Shown here one piece after another: positions 10,911-23,867 of a DNA stretch of 64,000 nucleotides. Within the stretch, counting starts at the first letter, position 1. Every line of letters starts with the position of its first letter. The DNA is from Microbotryomycetes sp. JL201 (taxonomy: Eukaryota; Basidiomycota; Microbotryomycetes): positions 1 through 64,000 of the forward strand of contig JAQYUZ010000061.1 in the NCBI GenBank assembly GCA_033819885.1. Direction: 5' to 3'. The notes beneath the pieces are model-generated. The model saw nothing but the letters and a program-made list of their open reading frames with translations. It made no database searches and was not told the origin of the DNA. Position numbers and translations under genes: made by a program.

Positions 10911-11132
10911 TAGGTCGAGAAGACGCAGACAAACGATGCACAACAGCAACCCAGCATTTCACTTCACATTTTCATTCTTCAAAGACACTTCACTTGTAGA
11001 TTCGTAGCATTTGACAGGTTCAGCTTTTGAAAGGCACTCTCGATGAGCACTCTCTACGGTTCTACGGACCGATCCAGCGAACGAACAAATACAACAACAG
11101 TGCGAACGTCCAGCCAAATTCGAACAGCATTC

Positions 11133-12041
11133 TCATTCGTCGTCAAAGCTAAGCATTCCAATCTTTTTCTTGTCCAATTTTTTCTTCTTTTTGGCAGCCT
11201 TTTCTGCTTCTTGAGCCTTCTTGGCCTTGTCTTGTTGCTGTTGTTCTTGAGCCATTTTCTTTGTTTCTGTATCTAGTTTTGAAGCAGAAATGACTGATTC
11301 CCAAGCCGAGCTGTCGTCTTTAACCGCTTCCGGTCCTGCCTGTTTCTTGTTCGGCCGGCCTAAACTTGCACTCGATTGCTCTTGACCGTCATTTTCGCCA
11401 TTTTCGTCATCGTAGTCTTGTCCGACCGGCGCTCGAGCTCGTTTCTGACCGCCAGCGCCACCGCCGCCACCACCTGAGGCAAAGTTGAGTGTGCCTTGTC
11501 TGCGCTCGACCGTTGAGGCTTGCTGTGCCTGCAAAGGGTCAGACTCGTTGTTGGCTTTGGCTATTCCAAGAAACGATAATCAGCTTCAAGGCCTCTTGAA
11601 CAAGCGGTGACACTCCAGTCCAAAGATCAGCCCAAGATCACTTGAAACTGTTCTCCCACACCAAGCCAGAAAGATAGCTCTAGCCGAAAACTTACCTTGG
11701 TTTCTCAACTCGTCAACTTGTTGTCTATCGAGATGTTTGCCTTGTTTCAAAACGACGACGGCAGGCGCTTCGTCTCCCCTGCTCAGGTCCCATTCATCCT
11801 CTTCACTCTCTTGTCCGTGTCCGTCATGATCGGCTCGGTCAGGTCTGGTTGGAACAGGGACACGTCCTCCGTTCGATGATGCCGTGCCAGCGGCTGCAGA
11901 AGACGCGGATTGACCAGACAAGGCAGCAAGTGCGTTGCGCAGGAAAGCGGGCTTGGAAGCGTCGGCATTGTATTGCAGGTTGCGCAATTGATTCTTTGTG
12001 GGACCAGGCGGTGACTTGTCGCGCTTGTTGCGAGGTGCCAT
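11133..12041 (-). CDS. DUF4604-type basic nuclear protein
   Basis: Two exons: 12041-11696 and 11560-11133; 257 residues. Resembles the fungal DUF4604 group by its start (PTKNQLRNLQYNAD, ending in a segment followed by FLRNALAALSGQ), its central acidic ESEEDEWDLSRGDEAPAVVVL block, and its extreme C-terminus KKKIGMLSFDDE after a Lys/Ala/Gln-rich helix. Glycine-rich and highly charged, so probably disordered and nuclear. The intron is long for this window (135 nt), with a GTAAGT donor. It lies 168 bp downstream of the histone deacetylase on the same strand. No molecular role is established for the family. Confidence 0.72.
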
Positions 12042-12209
12042 CGCTCTGGAGGAAGATCAAAAGCGAGAAACATCAACTCAACGGCTTGCACCACATGCAC
12101 CACTTTTGCACAAAGTTCTCCTGCACAACAGATTTCATACATCCCACTCAAACTCGAAAAATGGATTCAAGCTACCCAACGCACGTCGCTCCAATCTCTC
12201 TCGCAATGA

Positions 12210-14670
12210 TCATGCATCTGTCATCTCGACGTCTGCCGAGGCTTCAGCCGTCGCATCATCTTCACCCGCCTCTGCCACAGTCGTTGCCCTTGCAGCACTC
12301 GTCGTCGACGGCGCACCGTCAGCTTCCGTTTGATCTGCCGGCAGTGGCGGCACTTGATTGTCATCAACGCCTGGGCCACAGCTCGCCATTTCTTTCGGGT
12401 TCTTGTTCGTCGGTTGAATCATCTCTGAGCTCAGGGGTGTACCATCTGACGTATGTGTCGCGCCTGAGAATGATGTCGGTGGTTTGGTTCCGTTGCTGCG
12501 CTTTGTACCGTTTGCTTTGTGAGATTGACGATCTCGCCTATTGTCTTCACCTTCATCTTCAGAATCCGAAAATTCGTCGTCGCGTTGGATGCGCTTGTCT
12601 GATGTGGCGGCTGGACGAGCGCAAATGCATGTATCAGTTCCGATACAAGCCTGGCAAAGGGGGCCGATATGGCACTGACTGTGTTTTCGTTTGTTTGGAT
12701 CACGCTCGTCTTCATTAACATCGTCGTCCTCGTCTATGGCAGTCTTTGGAATCGCTGCAATCGCACCTTACTCGTCAGAGGGTGCACGAGAGCGAACTCA
12801 TTTCAACCGGGTTGCGACAACTCACGCTGCATCTGCACACTCGGTGCGGCACCAGTGTGTCTCAACTGCTCAAGCAACTCGGCTTTGATCTTGTCGAGGT
12901 ATTCGCGCGTGTTGAGGTCGTCCATATTGGACTGCGGCACATCCAAAGTGTACGTCGGCGCAAAGTACTCGTAATACTCATTCATGGGTATTTCTGCACG
13001 GACAAAGGAACGCTGTCATTCGCCTTTCGTCATCTGCAAAACGGGACAGTACTTACGCGCGCCGAGCTCTTGACCGGCTGCCAGTCCAGTCTCAAACGCC
13101 CACGTCCGTGCGACATTGCGGATCGTGTAACCTCCACCGCCAAGGATCAAAAGTGGCAGACCAAATGATTTGATGAATTGGACGCAGTTGGCGTGACCGC
13201 GCATCGACAAGTTGAACGGACCGAGTCGATCACCGGACAGCGAGTCGCCACCGCACTGCAACACGACCGCAGATGGCCTGTACCATTGCATTATGCCGGC
13301 AATGACCTGAACGCGACGACACGTGAGTCCAAGTGCATCAGACGAAAGCGAGTAAGGACGCTGCCACTAACTGGCTCAAACACGTTCTTGTACGCCTCGT
13401 CCGTAATGCCGTCTCGCAAGGGAAAGTTGACCGAATATTTCTTGCCCTTACCGACACCAATGTCCTGCAATTCAAGCGTTGAGCTCTTACGCGTTCGTCG
13501 CTGAACCAGTGATCAGTCTCGACTGACCTTGAGGTCTCCGGTGCCAGGGAAGAATTCGCCATATTTGTGGAAGGAGCACGTCATGACGCGGTCTGTAGTA
13601 TAAAAAGCTTCTTCGACTCCATCGCCGTGATGGACGTCAATGTCGACGTAAAGCACACGCGGGTGATACCGCAGCAGTTCGAGAATGCCGAGCACGATGT
13701 CTTTTGAGAAGATTGTCAATCGCCGCGCGCGAGCAGAGACAGTCTCGCGTTGCATACCGTTGATGTAACAGAAGCCAGAGGCCTCTGCCTTTTTCGCGTG
13801 GTGCAACCCTCCAGCCCAATTGATGGCAATGTCGCACTTGTCGCGCGACAACCGCGCCGCACCCTCTGAAGAAGACATATCAGGAATACTGAGAAGCACG
13901 ACGATATTAACCGTGCATACTGACCCATTGATCCGCCTGCAGAGATGGAGCAGTACTCAAACAAGCCGTCAAAGATTGGACAGTCATCACCGACGTTGAC
14001 TGGCAGTGGCGAGACGGGGCAGATGTCAGCTGACCCATAATTGTGCATTTGTGACGATAGGGTGACTTGCATTTGCCCATGTCGCGTCCAATGCCGCCTG
14101 CGCGTCCTCCTGCGCCACCTTCGATCGCCTGCTCGACGAGGTCTGGCGTGACTCGAGACAGGAAATCAACATAGTCGTCCGTGTGAAATTGAGCCATTTC
14201 TTTACGCGTGGCTGGTTTAGCCCTCTGTGCGTTTGGTCAGGGTGAGCGTGCGCAGAGGACAGAGTAGGAAGCGACGTACAAAGATCTCCATCTTTTTATA
14301 CAGGCCGTAGTTCATGACGAGCGAATGCGTCATGCGAATGCGATGAGGCTGTGCAGTAGTGGACGTGTGCGCACGTGCATCAGCAAATCATGGTCGGCTA
14401 CAGCAAACGGACGGGCTGACAGACCTTCATTGGATGCGACGGCGCATAGTCTGCATAAGCGTGACAGTCAGCATCTCGACTGACCGGTTCGGTATATGCT
14501 CGACGACTGACGGTAGTTGCCAATGTCTGTGGCACGCGCAAGAGAACAAGTAGGTCAGCCCGGCCGAGCTGGCGCTTGCATACGACGGCGCGGCGCTGGA
14601 ACTGACCAGAGTCGAAAAAGTAGCACGTGCGCTTCTTTGTGCCTGCGATGGGCGTCATGACGCCGGCCAT
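12210..14670 (-). CDS. RPD3: Class I histone deacetylase (Rpd3/Clr6/HDAC1 type)
   Basis: Thirteen exons: 14670-14607, 14526-14512, 14450-14425, 14348-14280, 14224-14071, 13999-13925, 13865-13758, 13700-13528, 13464-13372, 13306-13057, 12993-12826, 12754-12680, 12610-12210; 556 residues. Zinc-dependent removal of acetyl groups from histone lysines, in Sin3-type complexes. Class I motifs in order: [34 protein letters not shown] (catalytic histidines), [16 protein letters not shown] (zinc Asp and His), [16 protein letters not shown] and [15 protein letters not shown]. The C-terminal 130 residues are acidic and disordered, as in Rpd3. Exon 2 is only 15 nt. Intron 5 (14000-14070) must use a GC donor, GCAAGT, to join DMGK to FNVGDDCP. 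Paralogues such as Hos2 are possible but this matches Rpd3/Clr6 better. Confidence 0.93.
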
Positions 14671-14924
14671 GATTGCGCGCGTGAATGTGGCGCAGAAGCA
14701 CAAGCCGCGTTGAGCGCTGCGGGCTTTGATCGACGCAGAAAATGAAATGGAATTTGCGTTGGGTTCCGCATGGAGGGGACTCGTTATTGGATCCGAATCC
14801 TGAGCTGCACAAGTCTTTGGCCTGTGCTGCTCGTTTCGGTGATGGTCCGAGTCGTGTGCGGCCGGGCGCGCACGTCCCCCTCGCCTGCTCTTTCACCTAC
14901 GTCTCCCCTTTGTCTCTGCTCGTC
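14671..14924. promoter_or_regulatory. Divergent promoter between RPD3-type HDAC and GYF gene
   Basis: 254 bp separate the two start codons. The segment is pyrimidine-rich towards the GYF gene, with no obvious TATA box. It is the only space for both promoters. Confidence 0.45.
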
Positions 14925-17900
14925 ATGTCGTTTGGCCCAGGTGAGCATCGGCAAGAACAAAGGTTTCAACGGCCAACTCACCACTGACGCCTGTCCGTGC
15001 TCGTCTCGTGCTTGTCGTCCTTCGTTCGCGCGTGCAAAAAGGAAACGCGTTTGGATCGTTTGCCAGCTCCGTCGCCGCACGCCCGCCGAGGCGCATCAAC
15101 AGCAGCGGCTCGTTCAAAGATCAATCAGCCGAACAGCACCGCGGCCCGACAGGGCCGACGCCCATCGATCACGTGGCGCCGCCAGTCTGGCAAGACTTGC
15201 GCCAACGCGAACTATCCAACCCGTCAGCACAAGCTACAGGCACAGGCGGCGGTCAGTGACTTGCTGTCTTGGCACACACTTTTTTTTTGTCGGGGGCATC
15301 CTCGCACTCTGACACATATTCGCACACCTGCTCATTCCACAGGCCACCTGCAGCGACAGCAGCACAATGCTCACCACTCAAACAATGAGAACGTCAACCC
15401 TCTGCAAAAACCCTTCGTCTATTCGCGCGAATTTATTCTGAGCCTATATGATCCAGACAAGGCCAGCAAGCGTCCGTTGGAAATGGCTACGCATGACGTT
15501 GCCACCTCGGACCGCCCGACAAAGCCTTGGGCGTTGCAAGACTACAGACCGGGCGAGAAGGATGTCAGTCTTGTGCTGCTCACAGCCGGCAAAGCTTCAA
15601 CACGCATACTGACCTTGCTCCTATCTGCGCCCTTGCCGTGCCACCGTTCGTTCCCTTTTCCTTCGGGTCCTAGCTATTTGCCACGACGCTGCATCCACCA
15701 AACGCCAGAAACCGCACAAGTCAGCAAACTCACCGGCTGGGCAGTCTCAATAACGGCGTTGCAGATTCGCTGTCATCATCTTCCGTCAAAGACGCAACAG
15801 CGACACAGACGCTCGACTTGGCCTCGCTCGGCACCTTGCCCCGAGAACGTGACCGTCAAGCATTCCCGTCGACCTCCCCAGCAACTCCCAATGGCACTCC
15901 TCGCGGCACAATCTCCGCCACGTCCGGAATCACTTCGCCCGTGGACCGTTCCGCGCTCGGTGCTCTCGGCCCGAGCAGGCGCACGCGCAGCGGACTCGGC
16001 AGCGGCGGCACGAGCTCGATGGGCATTGTTGGAGGCGTCTTAGGTGGGATTGGTGCGGCAACGTCCGCCACTTCGGTGCGGACGTCCGCCCAAAAAAGCG
16101 ATGCCACCGCCGCCGATGCCAAGTCGGCTAATGCTCGCTGGCGTCGCACCGACACTGACGAGGACGAAAAGGTGAGCACAATTGATGAGTCTGGTTGTCG
16201 CGCTTGGCCCTAACTCGTCGTCATGCAAATGCAGCGCCCTTCTGCTTTTGGCAGTCGCCGCTTCCCGCTGACGGACGCCAGTGGCACCGACCACACGTCG
16301 CCGGCAGGCAGCCCGGCTCACGATGGCTCATGGGATCACGCTGATGACGCAGCTGCCCAACAACATGTTCGCCACGAATCTGACGAATCTGGGTCGCATC
16401 AAATTCACAGCCCAGACGCCCAGATGCAGCAAGCCACAAGCATTCTTGGCTCTCTTGCCCTGGATTCTGCCGACGACCCCGTCGTGCCTGCCGCGCCTCG
16501 TCAGACCCAGACGCATCCGCAAGTAGTGGCTGCCGTCGACGTTGCCCCTAAGCAAGCGACGACACTCACGCCGCCTCCCGGCTTCGAGCAAAGGCCTGTC
16601 GAAAACTTGTGGCAGTATCGAGACCCATCTGGACAGGTGCACGAGTTTTCAGCCGAGATGATGCATGAATGGTACACGCAGTCGTTCTTCCAGATGGACT
16701 TGCGCGTCCGACGCTCGAACGAGCTCGAATTCGAGACCTTGGAAAACTTGATTCGCCGCACCGGCAACATTGACTCGCCATTCTTGACTGCGCCGCCTCA
16801 GGCTCGCCCACAGCTGCCGCCGCCAAACGCCGTGCCCGCAGCTGCCTGGCCTGCGACATCGCCTTCGCCTGCGTCCTTCAATTCATCGGCGACACCGCAG
16901 CGATCCAACAGCGGTTTCCAAGACGAGTCGCAGTCCGGGCTGGGCGCGTATTCTGGCAATGGCTCGCCCTTCGGTCACAGTTTGGGCTCACAGCTTCAGC
17001 AAGACACTCGTTTACAGGCCCCGACCGACCCCTGGGCCGCCGCCGCTGGCCCCTCCCCTGTCAGCCAGTGGGATGATTCTGTCTTCCGCGCAGCTTTGCT
17101 CGGTCAAGCTGCCCAGCAGTCTCCGGCCGCTTCGCCCTTTCAGCAGCACCAGCATGCACCTCAGTCTGCCGCAGAGCTTCTGCGACAGCTATCCCAGGGA
17201 CCCCAGCGTGTTGACACTTTCGCCCAGTCGCCTTCTCACGGTGTAACTTCGCCTTTTTACAATAGTCCTGCCCAGTACAGTGCGCCTGACCCTTGGAGTG
17301 CGACACAGCATCAGCAAGCTCAGCAACAACAACAGTCTCAGCAGCAGACTGCAATTCCTGCGCAGCCTGTGTGGCAGTCTCGTCACGCTTCACTCGATGT
17401 CGCTGCTTCGTCACCTGTTGGCACACCCGCCATCTCGCCTATCGGTCCGCCTCAATCGTCTCGTCCGGCTTCCGCTGCCCAGTCTCCAACACTTGGCCGC
17501 GCTGTCGCACCCACTCAAGCGCCCGTGTCACAGACGCCGACCATCGCCAACAAAGAGGGAATCACAACAACGCGGGCGAGCGAGCCTGTGTCCGAGCCCG
17601 AAGTGACAGCGACGACGGTCAAAAACACAACGGAATCACAGGAAGAATCTCAACCCGAGCTTGCGCCTTCGACAGCGGAAACAAGGGGAGCTCCTACTGC
17701 ACCGTGGCTGAAGGAAGAAGAGAGGATGTCGTCGCCTGCGGGACCGTCTTTGCGCGAGATTCAGGAGGCCGAGGCTCGCGAAGCCGAAAAGCGCAAAGCT
17801 GCAGCTCGTGTTCAAGCCGCTCAGGCGAACATGCTTGCTGCTCAACGAGCTGCAATTGCAGAGGCCGCCGAGCAACAACAGCAGCTGCCTGCGTCGGCAG

Positions 17901-19031
17901 GCTGGGGCTCTCCTGCGACCAAATCTGCCGGCGCTGCAGCACCATGGTCCAAGCCAACGGCGCCGTCCGTCGCACCTGGCAGCAGCAAGACGTTGAAAGA
18001 GATCCAAGAAGAGGAGGAAAGGAGAAAGAAAGAGCATGCCGCTTCGCAAGCTGCAGCGCAGGCGCAGGCTGCGGCGGCTCTTGGTCATTCAGCGCCTGCT
18101 GTTGCTGTACGTCCACATGAAGTTCGCTCTGGGTTTCTCGTTGACGTATTTCGTATATCGCAGCTGGGCTCAGGATCTTCATGGACGACAATCGCCACGC
18201 GCACGCCACCGAAAACAGTTGCACAGGCTTCTGGCGCGCGCTCTGTCATTCCCGGCCTGCCCGTCTCGGCCGTATCTGCTCGTGCCGCGTCCAAGATTGC
18301 AGCTAACGCTCCGCCGGCTCCTTCCGTCCGTCCTGCCGCTCCTGCTGCGACGCCGGTCGCTCGAGCGTCGACCATGCCCTCGGCTTCGCCTTCGCCGGCG
18401 GCTGCCAGTGCCCCTTCAGTCGCCAAGCCCTCCGTCATCAGATCTGTATCTGTTTCGGGTGCGGCGGCTCCTGCTGCTGCGGCTCAGTACGACATTGAGA
18501 ACCCGCCACCGCCCTCGGCCGAGTTCATGAAATGGTGCAAAGATTCACTAAAGGGGTTGACCGTGCCGAGTCAGTCGCCTTCAAGTCATGGCTTTGTATT
18601 TGATCGCTGATTCCATGACTGAACCTGCAGTGGACGAATTCGTTCGCATGCTCTTGTCATTCCCGCTCGACGCATCCGCCGATGTTCTGGAAATCATCTC
18701 TGATTCGGTGTACGCCAACTCGTCAACGCTTGATGGACGTCGTTTTGCCAACGAATATACGTCGAGGCGCAAGATTGACGCCGCAGCTCGGTACCCTACC
18801 TTGTTTAAGCACTTGACGAACGGTTTGGCCGCCAACGGATATCATTCTGGCGTCAATGGCACGTCTGCTGGCGCTGGCGCCTGTGTATCAAAGAAGACTG
18901 TCAACATGGCTGAAGCCTTGAAGAGTCAACCGGTCGCAAAGACGCCAGAATGGAGCGTCAAAGTGTCTGCTTCAACAAACAAGAAGAAAAAGACTGGAGC
19001 GAGCGGCCAGACGATTCCAGGTTTGAAGTAG
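14925..19031 (+). CDS. GYF-domain protein (Smy2/Syh1/GIGYF-like)
   Basis: Seven exons: 14925-14940, 15042-15251, 15343-15563, 15674-16171, 16235-18106, 18164-18569, 18631-19031; 1207 residues. GYF proteins bind proline-rich partners and act in mRNA repression and ER-Golgi traffic. The N-terminus has the FVYSREFILSLYD element seen in this group. The GYF domain lies around residue 440 (LWQYRDPSGQVHEF then FFQMDLRVRR). The usual GPF and GYF triplets read HEF and SFF here, so ligand binding may differ. Long Gln/Pro/Ser-rich regions follow, then an Ala/Glu/Lys coiled helix. A conserved C-terminal helical segment (DEFVRMLLSFPLD, VYANSSTLDGRRFANEYTSR) ends the protein. The 57-nt intron 5 is open in frame but has good splice signals. 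Exon 1 codes only 16 nt. Confidence 0.87.
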
Positions 19032-19172
19032 TAGTAAAACTTGACTCGCACAGACAGAGTTTTGAAATGTCCATGAACATTGTGCAGATCTAATGGGATT
19101 CTAGAAAGTGTGCGATTGCATGAGAAACAAGTGCAAAGATACAAAATACAAGAGCGCAAAGGACAAGCCCGT

Positions 19173-21898
19173 CTATTCGCTTTCTTCGTCTTCGCTCTCG
19201 TTCTCGTCCTCGTCTTCGTCTTCATCGTCATCGTCATCGTCATCGTCCGACTCGTCATCATCAACGTCCTCTGCCTCGAGGTCCAACATGTCTCTGACGC
19301 CCATCTTGACCGAGCCGTTGACTTTTGCCTTCACCGTAGGCTTGCTCTCGTCACCATCCTCCTCGTCCTCTTCGTCCTCGTCCTCGTCTTCAGCATCATC
19401 AAATCCGAAATCGTCCTCGTCAACGTCCTCATCTTCTTCCTGACTTCCTAGCAAAACATCCTCAACCTCGCTGTCCTCGTCGTCCAAATCTTGATCGTCC
19501 ATGTCAACGTCTTCTTCATCCTCGTCGTCCTCCTCATCATCGTCCTCACTTTCACCTTCGACGTATTTTGTTCCTCTACTGGCACCGACGACTTGTCTCC
19601 GTTCGCTCAATTCGATCCGTCGTCGCACGTTGTCGCGTTTGACATCAATCTGACTGACGACGAGATCCAATCGACCGTGTAGAGCCAACAAGGTAGGTTC
19701 GAGAGCAAGTCGTCTCGTCAACGAGGCGTGCAAGGCCGCAAGTCGCGTAACGAGCGAAGGTACCTGCAAGTTTTTTTACGGGCTCGTGTCAGGTCGATTG
19801 GTTCGTTAGAAATGACGCCATGGCATTTACACGTACAGTAACAAGGAATCCGACGTGGATGACAAGGACTTGCTTGACCCATTCGATCAACGCTCGACTG
19901 CGTTTGACGCTCGCTGCCTCCAAGCTCTTTGCACCCCTCTTGCCACGTCCGAGTCGTTCGACCAGTGCTTCCAACAAGTTAAGAACAAGACTGCCAGGAG
20001 GCAACCTTTTGACTGTTGACCTGATCAAAGTCGGTGACGAATGGGTCAAGCACGACTCGAGCAAAGGACCATCAGACGAATGCAAGGCTTGAATTAATGT
20101 CGTTGTCAAGGTTGTAGCTGGAACGACCGTCTTTGGCCGCCCCTCAGAATCGCTTTCGTCGTCCTCGTCATCGTCACTGTCGTTCTCGACATCTTCTTCC
20201 TCGTCCTCATCATCCGAACCTCGTGCCGCTTTCTTCTTGTTCGCTTGTTTGGATACATTCATCGCTTTCAATCGTTCGGCGAGCGTAGGTTCGGCCATGT
20301 CGACGTCAAGTTCCCCCGTGTTGGCCATGATTTCATCATCATCCGAGGCCGGCTCTGCAACGACGTCGGGTCTCGACGATGCCGCCGTCTTTTCAGTGTA
20401 CCTTTGAGGTGCTGACTATGAACCAAAGGAAAGATAAAACGATTAATTAAAGGATGATTTCGGTGGACAAGAAACGGACGCACAACTCCGGCGTCGTCTT
20501 CCGGCTCGGCAACGAGCAGGTTGGTGGCTTTGCCAAGCTCAACTTTGGGCGTCCAAACGCCTTCTTCCTTGTCAAAATAGGTCTGCATAGTCACAATCCG
20601 AAAACTGTCAATTTTGTGAACGGCCAAGGGAGCACGACGAGACTTACGACAGATTCGAAAGTCGGCTTGACACTGCCTCTGCTGAGAGTGACGCGCCCGG
20701 TAGAGCTGAATGCGACACTGACGATACCGGCTGATGCGCCTTCCAGTCCAACAACCTCTGTCTTGGCGCCAAGTGTTACGACGGCGTTCTTGCCTTTGCT
20801 TGGAGACGCGGTCGAAGCGGTCATGAGTTCGGCGATAGACAGCTTGCCATCTGCATCGACTGCTGCAAAAACCTTGTCGGTCGAGGTGACGGCGACGGCC
20901 TGAACGCCAGAGTCCAAAGCCAACCGGGCTTGTAAAACGGCGTCCTGTCGACCCTCCAACATAGACCAGAACTGCACGAACCGGTCTGTAGGCGAGTATG
21001 AGCAGAATTCGAGCGCGCCCGAATTTGCGATCCATTGAACGGTGGCCTTGTCCACATGTCCTGGGCAGCGGCCGAGCTCGGTCGCTTTGAGGTCTTTGAT
21101 TTTGTCTTTGGTGCTAGCAGGCACGTTGGTTGAATACAAAGACAGCGACAAATGTGATGCAATGATATGAGCTTGCGACTTGTCGCTGGTCTGCGAGTAC
21201 TGCACGGCCAGGTCGTCTACTTTTTTGCCTGGAGCGATGCCAGTCGTGCGGGCAACGAGTCGACGCGTCTGGAGGTCCCACACTCGACATGTACCGTCCT
21301 CGTGCGCAGACCAGACGTGGCTCGCCGATTGGCTTTCTGGCACGGCCAAGGCAGTGATGGCTGCAGTGGCGGTCGGGTGCGACAGGGTTATTGACCTAGC
21401 TGCGGCGCCATCTGTTGGTGACAGGACGAGGATGCTGCCGTTATCCAAGCCGAGACACAGAACGAGTTTCGGTGGCTTTGGTGTCGTGGCAGAGGGTTCG
21501 GTCGAGGTCGAAGCTGCCGCATCGGACTTTCTTCGCTTTTTGCCCCTGCTGGCTTGCGAGTCGACGGCGGCAGCGGTAGGGTTAGCTGGATCCAACCTGT
21601 TGTTGTCTGGCGAGTGAATCGAGGCCCATGCGATCGCGTTGACGGCATCGTCGTTGTCGTTGTCGCTCGCAGCATGACCGCTCCAGCGTTGCACGCACTT
21701 GTTGGACGCGGCGTCGTACACTCTGACGGTGTGACCGTCAGGAGACCTGACAAGGTGCGCGTACAGCAGCGCAGACGCCTGGGCGTGTTCGGCAGCAGCG
21801 CCAGCACTGGGCGAAAACCGCACGACCGTTGTCGTCGTCGACGCAGGCGTGATGGTCGTCGTCCGTCGCGCTTGCTTTGGATGTTTGCTCTTGGCCAT
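19173..21898 (-). CDS. UTP5: U3 snoRNP/SSU-processome WD-repeat protein Utp5 (WDR43)
   Basis: Four exons: 21898-20648, 20582-20484, 20415-19837, 19763-19173; 839 residues. Part of the t-UTP/UtpA subcomplex that promotes rRNA transcription and 18S pre-rRNA processing in the nucleolus. The N-terminal 400 residues form WD repeats (for example HVWSAHEDGTCRVWDLQTRR). The Utp12 domain begins near residue 530 and includes KRSRALIEWVKQVLVIHVGF, continuing after the last intron as VPSLVTRLAALHASLTRRL. The last 140 residues are a very long Asp/Glu tail encoded by imperfect TCG/TCA/TCC triplet runs on the plus strand, a nucleolar hallmark. Start is the ATG before AKSKHPKQARR; an in-frame ATG 48 nt upstream also exists. 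Convergent with the GYF gene, 141 bp apart. Confidence 0.9.
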
Positions 21899-22336
21899 GA
21901 TGCGTGCCTGGGCGAACGTGTCGGCCCTCGTCGTCAAGAGCGACAATGTCGGCGTTTCAAAAAAGTCGCGGCCACGAAAAATTGCGCAGCATGACTTTGT
22001 CGTTTGCTGTTGTGCAGCTTGGCTAGCAATTCAATTTATGATGTTGTAATCGGTCCTGATTATGACGGGTATACACATGACACGTCTGGTTCTAGACAGG
22101 AGTCGCGAGGCAGGCCGCCGCACGCACGCGCTCGCGAATCACGTCTGGCACCCGAATATGACGCACGCTCCCGCAGCAAAGGTCAGCCTTGACTGCTCAG
22201 GATGTCAACGCCTTGCAGCTGACGGTATTCTGGACTCTGCTCGTGCGCTGTTGACTGGCTCGCCGCGCGTCATCGATCGCCTCGCATCGGTTCGCCCGTC
22301 GGCCCTTTCTGTCCGCGTTGCACTTGGCAGGACCCA
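21899..22336. other. Divergent intergenic region UTP5 / Sec14-like gene
   Basis: About 440 bp with no supported coding sequence; presumably the two promoters. No repeats or RNA genes seen. Confidence 0.4.
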
Positions 22337-23867
22337 ATGTCGGGCCACCCGGGCCATCTGACGCCCGAGCAGGAGCAGACGCTGCAAAAGGCGAGTCGAG
22401 ACGCGGTCGCGCGCCCAGACGGCCCTACGCGTCCCAGCCATCACTGCACTTGTTGACGACGTTCCACGTCTGCAGTTCAAAGAAGAGCTGTCACAGGAAG
22501 GCTACTACGACCCAGCCAAGCACGATGACCCAATGTTGCTGTAAGCTTCCGAGAGCAGCACTCCCGCCAGCACGCCTAAGGGGAACGTGCCCACGCTATC
22601 ATCGCATGTCGATTGCATTGCATATTTTACGCTCCAAGCTCCGAACCAGCTTGCTGACCGCTCTCCAATCTGCTCATTCCTCCCGGCCAGTCGTTTCTTG
22701 CGCGCCCGCAAGTTTGACTTGCAAAAAGCGAAAGTCATGTGGATCGACACTCAGAAATGGAGAAAAGAGTTCAAAGTCGACGAGCTATACGAGACGTTTG
22801 ACTACACCGAAAAGGCAGAGGTCGACAAGCTGTACCCGCGGTCAGTGCTGTCCAGACGTCTGCAGACGAGTCACATGCTGACGCTTCGTGACTGCAGGTT
22901 CTACCACAAGACTGACAAGGTGCGACAATATTTGGCACCTCAGCAAATTGGCAGCTGACCTCTCCTCGTTCACAGGACGGCCGACCCGTCTACATTGAAC
23001 AACTCGGCAAGCTCGACTTGAAAGAGCTGTACAAACACACGACGCCTGAGCGCCAAATCCAGTCTCTCGTCGTCGAATATGAAAAGTTTCAGAGGGATCG
23101 ACTGCCTGTGTGCAGTGAACTGGCCGGCCATCTGATTGAGACGAGCTGCACGATCATGGACCTGAAAGGCGTTGGCATTTCACAGTTCTGGCACGTCAAG
23201 AACTATGTGCAAGAGGCGTCTGCCAGTGCGTACACGAGCCCTCTGCTATTTACGCTCGCTGATACTCTTTGTCCTCGTTCGCAGTCTCGCAGAACAACTA
23301 TCCCGAGACAGTAAGCACGATGCTCATTCGCACTGTTCATTAATTGCGTGTCTAAAGAAGCGCGTACTGCAGATGGGCAAATTCTACATCATCAACGCAC
23401 CATGGGCGTTCTCGACCGCATGGTCCGTTGTCAAGGGATGGCTTGACCCGGTTTCCGTTTCCAAAATTTCGATCATCGGCAGCTCCTACAAGGATGAGTT
23501 ACTCAAGCAAGTGCCGGAGGAAAACTTGCCGTCTTTCCTGGGAGGCACCTGCAAGTGCCCAGAAGGCTGCTCGATGAGTGATGCCGGCCCTTGGTCTGGC
23601 CGCGAAACAAAGAGGACGAGAAGTCTGAGTTTGGCGAGAACGGTCTCAAGAGGCAAACAGGGAGCTCCGGCCGTGACTTCCGGTCGCAGTCAGGAGCCAC
23701 AACAAATCAGCACCCTGCCGGCAGTTGAGGAGCCGACACAGATGGAAGGGACTGCTCAACAAGTTGTGACGGATGACATGACAGCACAGCAACGAGAAGT
23801 CGCCAAAGAATTTGCCAGCTTGACCGTCACAGAGCCCAACGGCCAGGTCCCCAAACAAAGCGCATAA
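22337..23867 (+). CDS. Sec14/CRAL-TRIO phosphatidylinositol transfer protein (paralogue A)
   Basis: Seven exons: 22337-22390, 22476-22540, 22691-22840, 22898-22919, 22976-23225, 23285-23310, 23373-23867; 353 residues. Sec14 proteins exchange phosphatidylinositol and phosphatidylcholine and keep Golgi export running. The CRAL-TRIO N-terminal helices give [17 protein letters not shown]. The lipid-binding fold then runs from [13 protein letters not shown] through [14 protein letters not shown] and [20 protein letters not shown], and ends with [16 protein letters not shown] 75-residue hydrophilic tail follows. The first intron needs a GC donor (GCGAGT at 22391). A second, shorter paralogue with matching exon lengths lies at 29.6-31.0 kb on the other strand. 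This copy looks intact and is the likelier working Sec14. Confidence 0.92.

Noticed and set aside
16940-17360. CAG/CAA-rich tract as a microsatellite
   Set aside because: It lies inside the GYF gene coding for Gln-rich protein and is too irregular to be a tandem repeat.
19173-19600. Plus-strand Ser-rich and Val/Ile-rich open frames with triplet repeats
   Set aside because: These are the complement of the Asp/Glu tail of UTP5, not separate genes or a satellite repeat.
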